Assembly: GCF_012933555.1 (NCBI RefSeq)
Contig: NZ_JABBPK010000001.1
Span: 4,566,001 to 4,630,000, forward strand
Source: Niallia alba
GTDB taxonomy: Bacteria > Bacillota > Bacilli > Bacillales > Cytobacillaceae
Direction: 5' to 3'
DNA: 64,000 bases
Part shown: one piece after another, positions 25,310 to 33,889 of the stretch
How positions within the stretch are numbered: the first letter of the stretch is position 1
How the letters are laid out: each line of letters opens with the position of its first letter
The notes under the pieces: generated by a model
Told to the model about the DNA's origin: nothing
Seen by the model: only the letters and a program-made list of their open reading frames with translations
Database searches by the model: none
Made by a program: the position numbers and the translations under genes

Positions 25310-26206
25310 TTAGCGATACTCACTTCCTCCACCCCAAATAGCTCTTCCACCTGTATGCCCTGTTTGTTCATGAGTCTCTTTATCTACTAATTGAATGACT
25401 CCTGGCTCTTCATTATGATGCCATACAAAATTATCTGGTGTTTCCCCGTTCGCTAAGCTGTGTATATCGGTTTGAGATAATCCAATTTCCTTTGCTAAGG
25501 AAGGATCAGCCTGTATAGCTTGATACAAGTTTTCATTGGCAACAGCAAATTGAACATCATCACTTTCTAAATATAATTCCTCCGCTAATTCAACGTGAAA
25601 TGCTGAATCAAAGACAGGAAAAGTACCTTCAACTACTTGACCGTTTGGCAAATCTATATATTTCTCTGCAAAAGGAACTCCAGTATCTGGATGAATATTT
25701 CCACTTAGTCCATCATTTCTCGTATGTAACTCTTCTGCATTTACATCATCTGCCCCATCTATTACATCTAACACACCAATCGCAAGGCTTGATACAGCGA
25801 CAACCTTCCCGATATTTTTTAATCCATTAATCACTTGCTCCTTATCCCCTTGTGAAAAACCTCTAATTGCTTGCCCTGCATTTGCTGCTGTATAAGTGAC
25901 AGCGGAACCGATTCCCTTTATTGTTCTATCAGCAGAATCTTTCATATGAGACAAACCCGCCTGTTTATAATAGTCATCATCTTTTATAAGACCATATGTA
26001 CCTTTTACCGCACCATCAAGAAATTCCCCTGCATTATCCAGAGCACGATAAGACGCTTTTTGTATACCATCTCCTACTTCTTCTATCCACTTACCAGTAC
26101 CTTGATATCTAGTACCAACTGTCTTCCCTATCAGTTTAGCTGAGCCTCCCAGCAATCCTCCACCAACCGTGCCAATCGCCTTACCAACAGAACGAAAAAC
26201 CACCAT
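25310..26206 (-). CDS. Polymorphic-toxin-like protein with C-terminal WHH nuclease domain
   Basis: The 298-residue protein has a Gly/Ala-rich N-terminal half with amphipathic helices (AIGTVGGGLLGGSAKLIGKT), a short linker with NIHPDTGVPF, and a C-terminal HNH/ENDO VII nuclease of the WHH type (DNFVWHHNEEPGVIQLVDKE, then HEQTGHTGGRAIWGGG). Such domains are DNase toxins used in interbacterial competition and normally need an immunity protein. Downstream (lower coordinates) a repeat edge begins about 35 bp after the stop and no immunity gene follows, so the partner may have been lost. No LXG or signal sequence is visible. Confidence 0.75.
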   Translation of the reverse strand: MVVFRSVGKAIGTVGGGLLGGSAKLIGKTVGTRYQGTGKWIEEVGDGIQKASYRALDNAGEFLDGAVKGTYGLIKDDDYYKQAGLSHMKDSADRTIKGIGSAVTYTAANAGQAIRGFSQGDKEQVINGLKNIGKVVAVSSLAIGVLDVIDGADDVNAEELHTRNDGLSGNIHPDTGVPFAEKYIDLPNGQVVEGTFPVFDSAFHVELAEELYLESDDVQFAVANENLYQAIQADPSLAKEIGLSQTDIHSLANGETPDNFVWHHNEEPGVIQLVDKETHEQTGHTGGRAIWGGGSEYR

Positions 26207-26364
26207 AAATTAGTTCTCCTTACCTAAATTAATATACCTATTATACTTGAATTTTTTTCTATTTAATACTAATTTCTACTATTTAATTTACATAAATTAG
26301 TATAATAGAAACTAGTTTTTAATTCCCACGCAAAATATCCCATCTAGATTTTAGATGAGGGTAG

Positions 26365-26500
26365 CAATAAACCAATGTATCGAACCAGATTATGCAAAAA
26401 AGGGCTTAATGAGTAGATTACAATGATAGGAAATAAGTGATTTAAACTTCAAACATTCCCAATATTAACATGTAAAAATACACATCATCGTTTATGTTCA
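26365..26500 (+). pseudogene. Remnant of a second comK 3' end
   Basis: The sequence CCAATGTATCGAACCAGATT and what follows parallels the last codons and 3' flank of comK at 27425-27590 (residues near YRTW and KALNE, then AAACTTCAAACA and CGTTTATGTTCATTC). It is diverged and headless, evidence that the comK region was duplicated and one copy deleted. Confidence 0.65.
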
Positions 26501-26554
26501 TTCTTTTTTTCAGAGAAACAAATTGTATTTTTTGTCTTTTTATACTCTGATACC

Positions 26555-26625
26555 AAACTCTTAAACCTCCCGTGAAATATTCCTGTGAAACAGGATTATT
26601 CGAGGAGTAACTGTGACCTAGAATT
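26555..26625 (-). repeat. Type-2 repeat edge
   Basis: CCTGTGAAACAGGATTATTC, then GAGGAGTAACTGTGAC (26607-26617) and CTAGAATT. The change to GTAAC is synonymous in one reading frame (VTVTP). Confidence 0.55.
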
Positions 26626-26639
26626 ATGATTGTTCTTTT

Positions 26640-27012
26640 TTAGCCAATCTTTTAAATGAGAATTTGCCAATTCTACAATACACTCAAACATCAAACTGTC
26701 CGCAATACTCAAATAAATTCCCAAAATAATAGAAAATTCTATAAACACATATTATAGTTGGTTTTCATTTTAGATTTTTTATAGATAATAGTAAAAAAGG
26801 AGGATAATAATAGTTAACTTGAAAGAAAGGTAGTACCACAACTTTTCCGATACATTTCATTTATAATAATTGCTCATCATCTCACATATTTTCCCACCCT
26901 CTATTCATGGAATGAAATATGGACTCTTTCCAACCCACAATTAAGTTAATACAACATTCCTCCACACACCACACCATTAATTAAACAATCCACTTAAAAA
27001 GGAGCAGCTAAA
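26640..27012. other. Upstream region of comK, no gene seen
   Basis: AT-rich intergenic DNA of about 370 bp. An AAAAAAGGAGGATAATAATAG site at 26795-26815 looks like a strong ribosome binding site without a usable frame after it. AAAAAGGAGCAGC at 26997 is the binding site for comK. Promoter boxes cannot be assigned with confidence. Confidence 0.4.
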
Positions 27013-27471
27013 ATGAAAGAAATCCTTACTACGTACAAAGTTAATGAAGAAACAAACGCACTAAAACCAGCTTTTCAGCTAGACTATCAAACAATCGTAC
27101 TAGAGGGGCAGCGAGAACTCTATGTAAAACAAACTCCATTAGAATTAATTAAATTGGCAGCAAAAGAAGGAGGAGCAGAATATAATGGCCGGCGAATTTC
27201 AATGACTTATTTAACAGGCATTCATAAAAAAATTCCGATTCCAATTAATCCACTTAAAAACATCTATGCTTTTCCAACTTCTTCTCCAAATCAACCCCAT
27301 TGCTGTTGGATATTCTTCCAACATGTCGAAGAAATTAAACCAACAAAAGGCACCTATCGTTCTATTATCCAATTTAAAAATGGCATTGAAATAAAAATGT
27401 ACGAATCCCTGCATATCTTGGAGAAACAAATGTATCGAACCTGGTTATGCCAAAAAGCACTTAATGAGTAA
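27013..27471 (+). CDS. comK: ComK-family competence transcription factor, short form
   Basis: The 152-residue protein matches ComK through the core segment IPINPLKNIYAFPTSSPNQP with HCCWIFFQHV (compare the PTLSSTRPQCGWI region of Bacillus subtilis ComK), and through the final QMYRTWL. The classical protein is about 192 residues; this one ends about 35 residues earlier and so lacks the C-terminal tail involved in MecA-dependent degradation and multimer formation. It may be a ComK paralogue of the short type found in some Bacillaceae. The start has AAGGAGC at 8 nt. Confidence 0.82.
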   Translation: MKEILTTYKVNEETNALKPAFQLDYQTIVLEGQRELYVKQTPLELIKLAAKEGGAEYNGRRISMTYLTGIHKKIPIPINPLKNIYAFPTSSPNQPHCCWIFFQHVEEIKPTKGTYRSIIQFKNGIEIKMYESLHILEKQMYRTWLCQKALNE

Positions 27472-27621
27472 TTACAGTGATAAGGAAAGAAGTAATTTAA
27501 ACTTCAAACACTCCTAATAAAATTTTCTTTTGAAATTTGTAAAAATATAGAAAAATACACATTATCGTTTATGTTCATTCCTTTTTCCTCTTTAGATAAT
27601 GAGGAAAAAAGAGGGATAACA

Positions 27622-27891
27622 TTGTCCAACGAGCTATATAAAACCCAAATCTATAAATCAATATTCGGAAGAAAGATCCGAAATAAAAGAAACATAAGAA
27701 ATGTAAGTATTCAGCAACTTGCAGAAGATTCAGGGGTAAGTGTCAACCATATAAACAATATTGAGCTTGGCAAATCACACCCAAGCGCAGGTTTATTCCA
27801 TGCTATTTGTAACGCCCTACACATTGATGCAACCACGTTTTTTAAAGAAGTGATGGAAGAAGTGGAATTGTTGATATTGGAAGAGGAATAA
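27622..27891 (+). CDS. XRE-family helix-turn-helix regulator
   Basis: A TTG start at 27622 is preferred because GAGGG lies 6 nt upstream and the helix-turn-helix follows at normal distance; an in-frame ATG at 27571 has no binding site. The 89-residue product carries a Cro/C1-type HTH (VSIQQLAEDSGVSVNHINNI then ELGKSHPSAGLFHAICNALH) and an acidic C-terminus. It sits 150 bp downstream of comK and could be its co-regulator, but a separate role is equally possible. Confidence 0.78.
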   Translation: MSNELYKTQIYKSIFGRKIRNKRNIRNVSIQQLAEDSGVSVNHINNIELGKSHPSAGLFHAICNALHIDATTFFKEVMEEVELLILEEE

Positions 27892-27975
27892 CGTAGAACA
27901 CTAACTCCCTCATTTTCTAATCAACTAAGTTCTATAATAAATATGAAGTTATTAGAAAAGGAAATATGACTTTTT

Positions 27976-28006
27976 CTTCTGGGGACAGTACAATTGTCCC
28001 CAGAAG
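27976..28006 (+). terminator. Hairpin CTTCTGGGGACA/TGTCCCCAGAAG
   Basis: A 12-bp perfect stem with a 7-nt loop about 85 bp past the regulator stop. The stem is preceded by TTTTT and lacks a long T run after it, so it may terminate transcription from either side or be a dispersed palindrome. Confidence 0.55.
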
Positions 28007-28159
28007 TTTACAATTTGCTAACTTTTTTGATAAATTAAATATGAGCATCTAACGTACAATTCTATTAAGCTTCTAGGATAGAAGTGACCAAGCTTACTTC
28101 ATTTGCGATTTTCCACCTTAAAACTGAACTGCTTAACAAAACTATCATACTTCTTCATT

Positions 28160-28250
28160 GAAAAATTCCAACCGCATTCACACACAAAACCTCTCGTGAA
28201 ACATTCCTGTGAAACAAGATTATTCGAGGCGTAACTGTGAACTAGAATTA
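28160..28250 (-). repeat. Type-2 repeat edge abutting an istB fragment
   Basis: CCTGTGAAACAAGATTATTC, then GAGGCGTAACTGTGAA (28231-28241) and CTAGAATTA. The IS21 fragment starts immediately after. Confidence 0.6.
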
Positions 28251-28492
28251 ATGAAAACCGAAGTATAGTGATTACAACCAATCTTCAATTCGGTCAATGG
28301 AATCATGTTTTTGGCGACCCGATTCTAACAGAAGCTGTCATTGACCGCCTGATTCACCATTCTCATTTACTTGTTTTTAAAGGAGATAGTTTTCGTTATA
28401 AAGAGTCTTTATTGCATCAATAATTTGAAGTGACAAGTGGCATGCATATTTAATTGCCATTTGGTACATTTTTTAATTGCCAAATACAATCA
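28251..28492 (+). mobile_element. IS21 istB C-terminal fragment and right end
   Basis: The frame reads VITTNLQFGQWNHVFGDP, then LTEAVIDRLIHHSHLL and KGDSFRYKESLLHQ to a stop near 28426. This is the end of an IS21 IstB helper ATPase. The 3' flank carries the repeated AATTGCCA elements typical of an IS21 terminus. About 200 N-terminal residues are missing; the cut coincides with the type-2 edge. Confidence 0.72.
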
Positions 28493-28980
28493 TTCACACA
28501 ATCTAATTCCCTATCAATCTTCGACATATTTCGGGTCGTCACTGTGACCATGAGTTAACAATCTAACTCTCTATCAATCTTCGACAAATTTCAGGGAGTC
28601 ACTGTGACCATGAGTTACTGGCTCAGATGTCCGCAAATAGTGGCTCAAAACTCCGCAATGCCGGCTCAATCTATTCGCAATACTCAATTATTTTAGTTTA
28701 TCATTCACACAATCCAATTCTCTATCAATCTTCGACAAACTTCGGGGCGTCACTGTGCAGCGAGCCCCTATTAGTAGACATGAAAAAGTGACCAAAAAAG
28801 TGGCTTTTTCCCCGCACTTACTGGCTCAGATGTCCGCAAATAGTGGCTCAAAACTCCGCACTGCCGGCTCAGTCTATTCGCAATACTCAACTATTTCATT
28901 CACTCAGTCTAATTCTCTATCAATCTTCGACATATTTCGGGGCGTCACTGTGACCAAGAATTATTACTGTGACCAAGAGT
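28493..28980. repeat. Stack of type-1 edges and TGGCTCA units
   Basis: Four type-1 edges occur in under 500 bp (palindromes at 28538-28548, 28598-28608, 28749-28757, 28944-28954), plus a partial ACTGTGAC at 28968. They are separated by two blocks of 22-bp TGGCTCA/TCCGCA units (28617-28690, 28809-28892). The block at 28758-28890 is nearly identical to 16586-16735. This is the right-most occurrence of the repeat family. Confidence 0.7.
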
Positions 28981-29115
28981 TAAGGATTTTTTTATGGAGA
29001 AATGAATTGACAGAAAAAACAATCTATTGTTTATTAAAAAGTTATTTTAATGCGACGCTAGTGTAATTCTAGATATCTGAGAAAAGATTATATTTTTTTA
29101 AAATAATACTTAACA

Positions 29116-29171
29116 GTCTTAAAGTTGATTATATTAATTTGAATTTTTTTCAATATGATCAACTTTAAGAC
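29116..29171. terminator. Long inverted repeat at the end of the polysaccharide operon
   Basis: GTCTTAAAGTTGATTATATT pairs with AATATGATCAACTTTAAGAC (one mismatch) across a 16-nt loop. It lies 160 bp beyond the last glycosyltransferase gene and could end its transcription, although the T-rich stretch follows only after about 20 nt on that strand. Confidence 0.5.
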
Positions 29172-29333
29172 TCATTTTAGTAAAACTTTTAATTAATTTA
29201 TACATAACTTAAAAAATATATACTTATATATAACATTTTTAATAACCCGTACTAAACTAATTTCCCTTTTTCCAACAAGAGAACACTATAGTATTTTTGT
29301 GATATTCACTATTTTCAAGTTAACTAAAAATTA

Positions 29334-30320
29334 CTAATAAAATTTACGTTTCAGTTTTAAAGATGTTTTCCAAATTAAATCACCAAGGACAAAATTTTTA
29401 TTAAGGTATAAAGTTACAACTAAATTTTTTACTCTTTTTGTAATCATGCCTCCAGATGCAAATTCAATTTGCTTCCAATTTGGGAATTTTTTTGCCATGC
29501 TTACTTTAATTTCGTCAATTAAATTTGCACGAATATTCTTATCTTTAACTTGAGTTAATTTTTCTAGTATAGTTATATAAATTAAATGCTCAATATATAG
29601 TATTTCCAACTGTTTTTTTGATTTTTCTAATAATCCTAAGTCAGTAATTTTTTCATATACATTACTTAACATATGCTGCACATCTAAAATTTTATTAACA
29701 TTTAACTGATTAGTTTGTGAGCCTTCCCTTGACCTTTCATAAATATATAATGGTTCATTAATGTTAACTATTTTTTTCGCTTTAGCCACTATAACAGGCA
29801 CTATACCTAAATCCTCATACCAGTAACCTTCAGGAAATAAACAACCTTCCCATAGTGTTGCTTTATAAAACTTATTCCAAGGTGCACTGCATGCATCAGT
29901 CATTGTTATTCCACTTCCCCCGGAACAATATTTCAATTCTCCTCTTTCGTTTAAATCTAATCGATCAAACAGAACTAAATCGCAATTAGTACTTTTAACG
30001 GTCAACATACATTTTTCTAAGAGATGCTCATCAATGTAATCATCACTATCAACCATAATTAGATAGTCACCTTTAACTTTTTTCAATCCAAGATTTCTTG
30101 CACTAGCCTGACCTCCATTCTCTTTATTGTAGATAAAAATTCTATTATCTGATAAGGCTAGATCCTCTAAAATTTTTAATGAATTATCAGTAGAACCATC
30201 ATTGATAGCGATAACCTCAAAATTCTTATATGTTTGACTTAATACAGAATTTATACATCTCTCTAAATATTCTTCTACGTTATAAACAGGTATAATTATG
30301 CTAATTAAAGGATTATTCAT
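29334..30320 (-). CDS. GT2 family glycosyltransferase
   Basis: This 328-residue GT-A enzyme transfers a sugar from a nucleotide donor onto the lipid-linked repeat unit. The start NPLISIIIPVYNVEEYLERC, the GSTDNS motif and the metal-binding DSDDY (LIMVDSDDYIDEHLLEKC) are diagnostic. A helical C-terminal extension follows. It is the last gene of the polysaccharide operon, 12 bp after the flippase stop. Confidence 0.9.
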   Translation of the reverse strand: MNNPLISIIIPVYNVEEYLERCINSVLSQTYKNFEVIAINDGSTDNSLKILEDLALSDNRIFIYNKENGGQASARNLGLKKVKGDYLIMVDSDDYIDEHLLEKCMLTVKSTNCDLVLFDRLDLNERGELKYCSGGSGITMTDACSAPWNKFYKATLWEGCLFPEGYWYEDLGIVPVIVAKAKKIVNINEPLYIYERSREGSQTNQLNVNKILDVQHMLSNVYEKITDLGLLEKSKKQLEILYIEHLIYITILEKLTQVKDKNIRANLIDEIKVSMAKKFPNWKQIEFASGGMITKRVKNLVVTLYLNKNFVLGDLIWKTSLKLKRKFY

Positions 30321-30332
30321 TATTTTCTTCCT

Positions 30333-31754
30333 TTATAAAATTATTCTTTTCTTTTTAATTTTTTGTATAAATGAGACAATTGTTAAAAAGGTTTCTCTAT
30401 CCAAAAGTAATACAATTCCTATATATATAGTTTCTAATAAAATAATTTTTAATAAGACATAATCAGTTATTGAAAAGAATTTTGATATTATTAGACATAA
30501 TAGAAAGGACAATACATTCCATTTTATTGATTTACCAAAATGATAAATATACTTCTTATTAAAAAAACTATAACCAATAATTAAACTTACCTCAGTAATA
30601 ATAGCCGCAAATGCACCACCAACTACACCATATTTGTCCCCTAAAACAGCATAAGCAAATATAGCAATTATGAAAGTAATAAAAATAACTAACGTTCTAG
30701 TTCCTTGTTTGCCTATGGTAGTAAGATAGTCAGCAAGTGGATAACTAATAGATTGTAGTACAACTATCATAGCAAGAATCGATAATCCTTTACTCGCAGC
30801 CTCCCATTTTTGACCAAGTAGAAGTGAAATCCAAAAATCAGGATGCGTTATAAAAGGAATTGCTACTAAAATACCAACAAAAGACATAATTTTTAATTCC
30901 TGTATAGATAGTTCTCTATGTTTTTTTATATTACCACTATTCCCTAAAGAAAATAATCTTGGATAAAATGCAGTTGCTATTACACCAGGAATTTGATAAA
31001 GCACAGATGGAATTTTATATGCTGTAGAAAAATAACCTACATTTGATAATGTAGTTACTTTCCCTAAAATAATGGGTCCTAATTGAGGAAGAAGCATAAT
31101 AATAATACCATTTATCGTAAACAACCAGAAATTATCTAATATAGATTTAGTCCACCCTTTAAATAAAATTTTTTCTCTTTTTAATAAAAAAATAGAAACA
31201 ATTCCTGCTATAATATATGACATACTGAAGCAAATAGCAGCCATAAGAATAGTAGAATTAAGTATTATAACGAATAGCATACCGAAAGCACTAGAAAAAC
31301 CCTGAATTACATTTAATGCTGTACTAACACCCATACTTTCTTTGGCTTGGAAATAAGAAACCCCTACTCCCATAAATGAACAACCAATAATTGTTGGATA
31401 TACAACCCACCCTATTAAGGATTGAATATTTGTATCGTCATAAAAAAAATGAATAATAAAAAATGAAATTATAATTGAAACAACAGCAAAACATAATCTT
31501 ATTTTCAAATAACTATTAACCAAACTATCTATATTTATATTTGGTTTTGTTGCTTCTCTTATAAAGGTATTGGATAAGCCTGCATCTGTAAAGTAGGCCA
31601 TTACAGTTGCTATTGCTATTGCTATTGAAAATGCACCATAATCACTTGCTCCTATATATCTAGCTAACAAAATGGTTACAACTGCAGTAACCATTCGTGA
31701 ACCCATATTACCAAAGAACAGATAAATTGCATTTTTTAAGATTTTATTTCCCAA
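30333..31754 (-). CDS. Wzx-like polysaccharide flippase
   Basis: This 473-residue membrane protein of the MOP superfamily has about 12-14 helices; the N-terminus NAIYLFFGNMGSRMVTAVVT and the ARYIGASDYGAFSIAIA segment are typical of Wzx/RfbX. It moves undecaprenyl-linked repeat units to the outer face of the membrane for polymerisation. It pairs with the Wzy-like polymerase at 32547-33857. Base composition is very AT-rich. Confidence 0.9.
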   Translation of the reverse strand: MGNKILKNAIYLFFGNMGSRMVTAVVTILLARYIGASDYGAFSIAIAIATVMAYFTDAGLSNTFIREATKPNINIDSLVNSYLKIRLCFAVVSIIISFFIIHFFYDDTNIQSLIGWVVYPTIIGCSFMGVGVSYFQAKESMGVSTALNVIQGFSSAFGMLFVIILNSTILMAAICFSMSYIIAGIVSIFLLKREKILFKGWTKSILDNFWLFTINGIIIMLLPQLGPIILGKVTTLSNVGYFSTAYKIPSVLYQIPGVIATAFYPRLFSLGNSGNIKKHRELSIQELKIMSFVGILVAIPFITHPDFWISLLLGQKWEAASKGLSILAMIVVLQSISYPLADYLTTIGKQGTRTLVIFITFIIAIFAYAVLGDKYGVVGGAFAAIITEVSLIIGYSFFNKKYIYHFGKSIKWNVLSFLLCLIISKFFSITDYVLLKIILLETIYIGIVLLLDRETFLTIVSFIQKIKKKRIIL

Positions 31755-31832
31755 GGATTCAAATCCTTTCTACTAATTAATTTAATAATATTAAAATATT
31801 ACTTTAATTTTTAATTAGGAATAGATAATTTT

Positions 31833-32390
31833 TTAAGATTCCCTAATAATTTTATTTACAATAGTTTCCCTTTTATTCATATAAACAACATCATTAGCAA
31901 CATCCTTGGTAACAATTGAACCAGCAGCTATAACTGAATTATCCCCTATAGTAACCCCCTTCAAAATAGTTACATTTGAACCTACCCAGACATTATCACC
32001 TATAGTTACCGGTGCAGTTTTATAACCCTGTTTATACATATCTCCCAATTTATTAAATATGTGATCTTGATCATATATTTTAACATTTTCACCTAGTGCA
32101 GTATTATTTCCTATTGATATTTGGTCCATACTACATATGGAAACATTATTATTAAAAAAAACATTATCCCCTATACTAATTTTCCCATTTTCTGCTACGA
32201 TGTAAATATTATTTCTACAATAAAATTTACCTAAGAATATTAGATTTGATTCTTTGCCCATCATTTCTAAGGTAAATGATTTTCCTGTTAGTATTAATTT
32301 TTTAAATTTAAATTTACTTCGATAAATAAGCTTATACATTATTATATAAATTACCGAACGAATTCTTAAGAGTATACGCATACACAGCAA
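31833..32390 (-). CDS. Hexapeptide-repeat acyltransferase
   Basis: This 185-residue LbH acetyltransferase has the hexapeptide pattern in ISIGDNVFFNNNVSICSMDQ and VTIGDNVWVGSNVTILKGVT. The catalytic His is in YDQDHIFN. It likely O-acetylates a sugar of the repeat unit. The coding start at 32390 is used; a later in-frame Met (residue 4) is also possible. Confidence 0.85.
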   Translation of the reverse strand: MLCMRILLRIRSVIYIIMYKLIYRSKFKFKKLILTGKSFTLEMMGKESNLIFLGKFYCRNNIYIVAENGKISIGDNVFFNNNVSICSMDQISIGNNTALGENVKIYDQDHIFNKLGDMYKQGYKTAPVTIGDNVWVGSNVTILKGVTIGDNSVIAAGSIVTKDVANDVVYMNKRETIVNKIIRES

Positions 32391-32546
32391 TTCATTTCTC
32401 TCCTCTATTAATAAATAGCTAACTTTTGATAACCACTAAGCAAAAATGCAATAAAATTCTTAGATTTTCACTTAACCTATAAATCTTTTTTTAAAAGTCA
32501 AGAGTAATTGCTTTCCAATTTAGTGTTTCAGTAACTATCTAAGTTA

Positions 32547-33857
32547 TTACACATTATTTTTTTCCCTTTTTGGATATAACATTTTAAAAATAATTAAAAG
32601 TATAAATAATAGAAAAGGAATTTTTATCAAAAAATCAAAAAAATATGCATACCATCTACTAAAAAGTACTATTGAATATATACAAGTTATTGTGATAATT
32701 ATCCTTTTTTTTTCGAAATAGGCTAATTTTATTACCTTATTTATTAGTATTGATGCTAAAATTACACCAAAAATACCTAACCAAAAATACCATTGTGAAT
32801 AAATATATCCTCCTCCTAGGGTTACTGCAAATTCTTGGATATATCTCGAGACATTTGATCCTTGAAATAGTTCTATGCTTCCAACTGGGAAAAATTGAGA
32901 AAAAATCATATCGAAAAATGAGTCTATCCTTTGAGCAAAGCTAACTGTATTATCCTGAATTACACCAACCATTGCCATAGAAGATTGTGTCACATCTCCT
33001 TCATTTCCCAATATTAAAGTTGGTGGATTAGACCGATCAAAAAATATTTTACTAGTTTGCCAGTTACTATCTCCAGCAGTATTTCTAGCAATAAATAAGT
33101 ATTCCATGAAAATATTTAGAGAAAACGAACCTATAATTATCCACAATGCTTTAATTTTCTTCTCATAATAAAATATAAATAAAAGTAACAGAGATTCTAC
33201 GACTTCAATTCTACCAGAATATACAAGCGTCTTTATACACACCAAAACTATCATAATATGAATTATTATCTTATTTATTAAATTATTTTCTGAGAATAAT
33301 TTAACTAGTATAATAAAAATAAGAATATATTCAAACGTTATACTAAACGGTAGATTATATTGTTTCCCAGAATTATTTAATAATAGAAAGAATAAGTACC
33401 CAATTATACCGAAGATATATATTAGGTTATTCTTCCTCATATTGAATTCATCAAAATTATCACATAAAAATCTATTTTGTATAAATTTTTCTTTATTGAT
33501 AAAAAATAAATAATTAAGTGCAAACATACCAATAAGTAACTGGAATAGAACTAATAATAATAAATCATTATTATTATAGTTACCTACACCAGAAATCTTT
33601 GTATACGGAAAAAAAGCAGGTATAGTAAAGATATAACTATAATTGTAAATAAAAATACTGAATATTAACATTGTTGGTATTTTATGAGTTTGAAAAATCA
33701 ATACGATATTTAAAATATTAAGTATTATAGAAAAAACAACTAATTTATTATTTAAGCTTACAGAACTATTATAATATATAACTAAAGCTACCCAAAATAC
33801 TACTGAGATTAGTAAAAAGGTTAAGTTCCGAAAAGAAATTCCCTTGTTAGAGAGCAC
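32547..33857 (-). CDS. Wzy-like oligosaccharide repeat-unit polymerase
   Basis: This 436-residue protein has about 12 hydrophobic helices and a large extracytoplasmic loop (about residues 255-345), as in Wzy/O-antigen polymerases. Sequence conservation in this family is low; the assignment rests on topology, length and position between a flippase and glycosyltransferases. Confidence 0.75.
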   Translation of the reverse strand: MLSNKGISFRNLTFLLISVVFWVALVIYYNSSVSLNNKLVVFSIILNILNIVLIFQTHKIPTMLIFSIFIYNYSYIFTIPAFFPYTKISGVGNYNNNDLLLLVLFQLLIGMFALNYLFFINKEKFIQNRFLCDNFDEFNMRKNNLIYIFGIIGYLFFLLLNNSGKQYNLPFSITFEYILIFIILVKLFSENNLINKIIIHIMIVLVCIKTLVYSGRIEVVESLLLLFIFYYEKKIKALWIIIGSFSLNIFMEYLFIARNTAGDSNWQTSKIFFDRSNPPTLILGNEGDVTQSSMAMVGVIQDNTVSFAQRIDSFFDMIFSQFFPVGSIELFQGSNVSRYIQEFAVTLGGGYIYSQWYFWLGIFGVILASILINKVIKLAYFEKKRIIITITCIYSIVLFSRWYAYFFDFLIKIPFLLFILLIIFKMLYPKREKNNV

Positions 33858-33889
33858 CTCTCCACTTCCCTCCTAAAAAATGATAAATC

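Noticed and set aside
28493-28980. CRISPR array
   Set aside because: Repeats are close together but irregular in spacing, spacers are themselves repeated, the repeat is not of CRISPR type and no cas gene is present.
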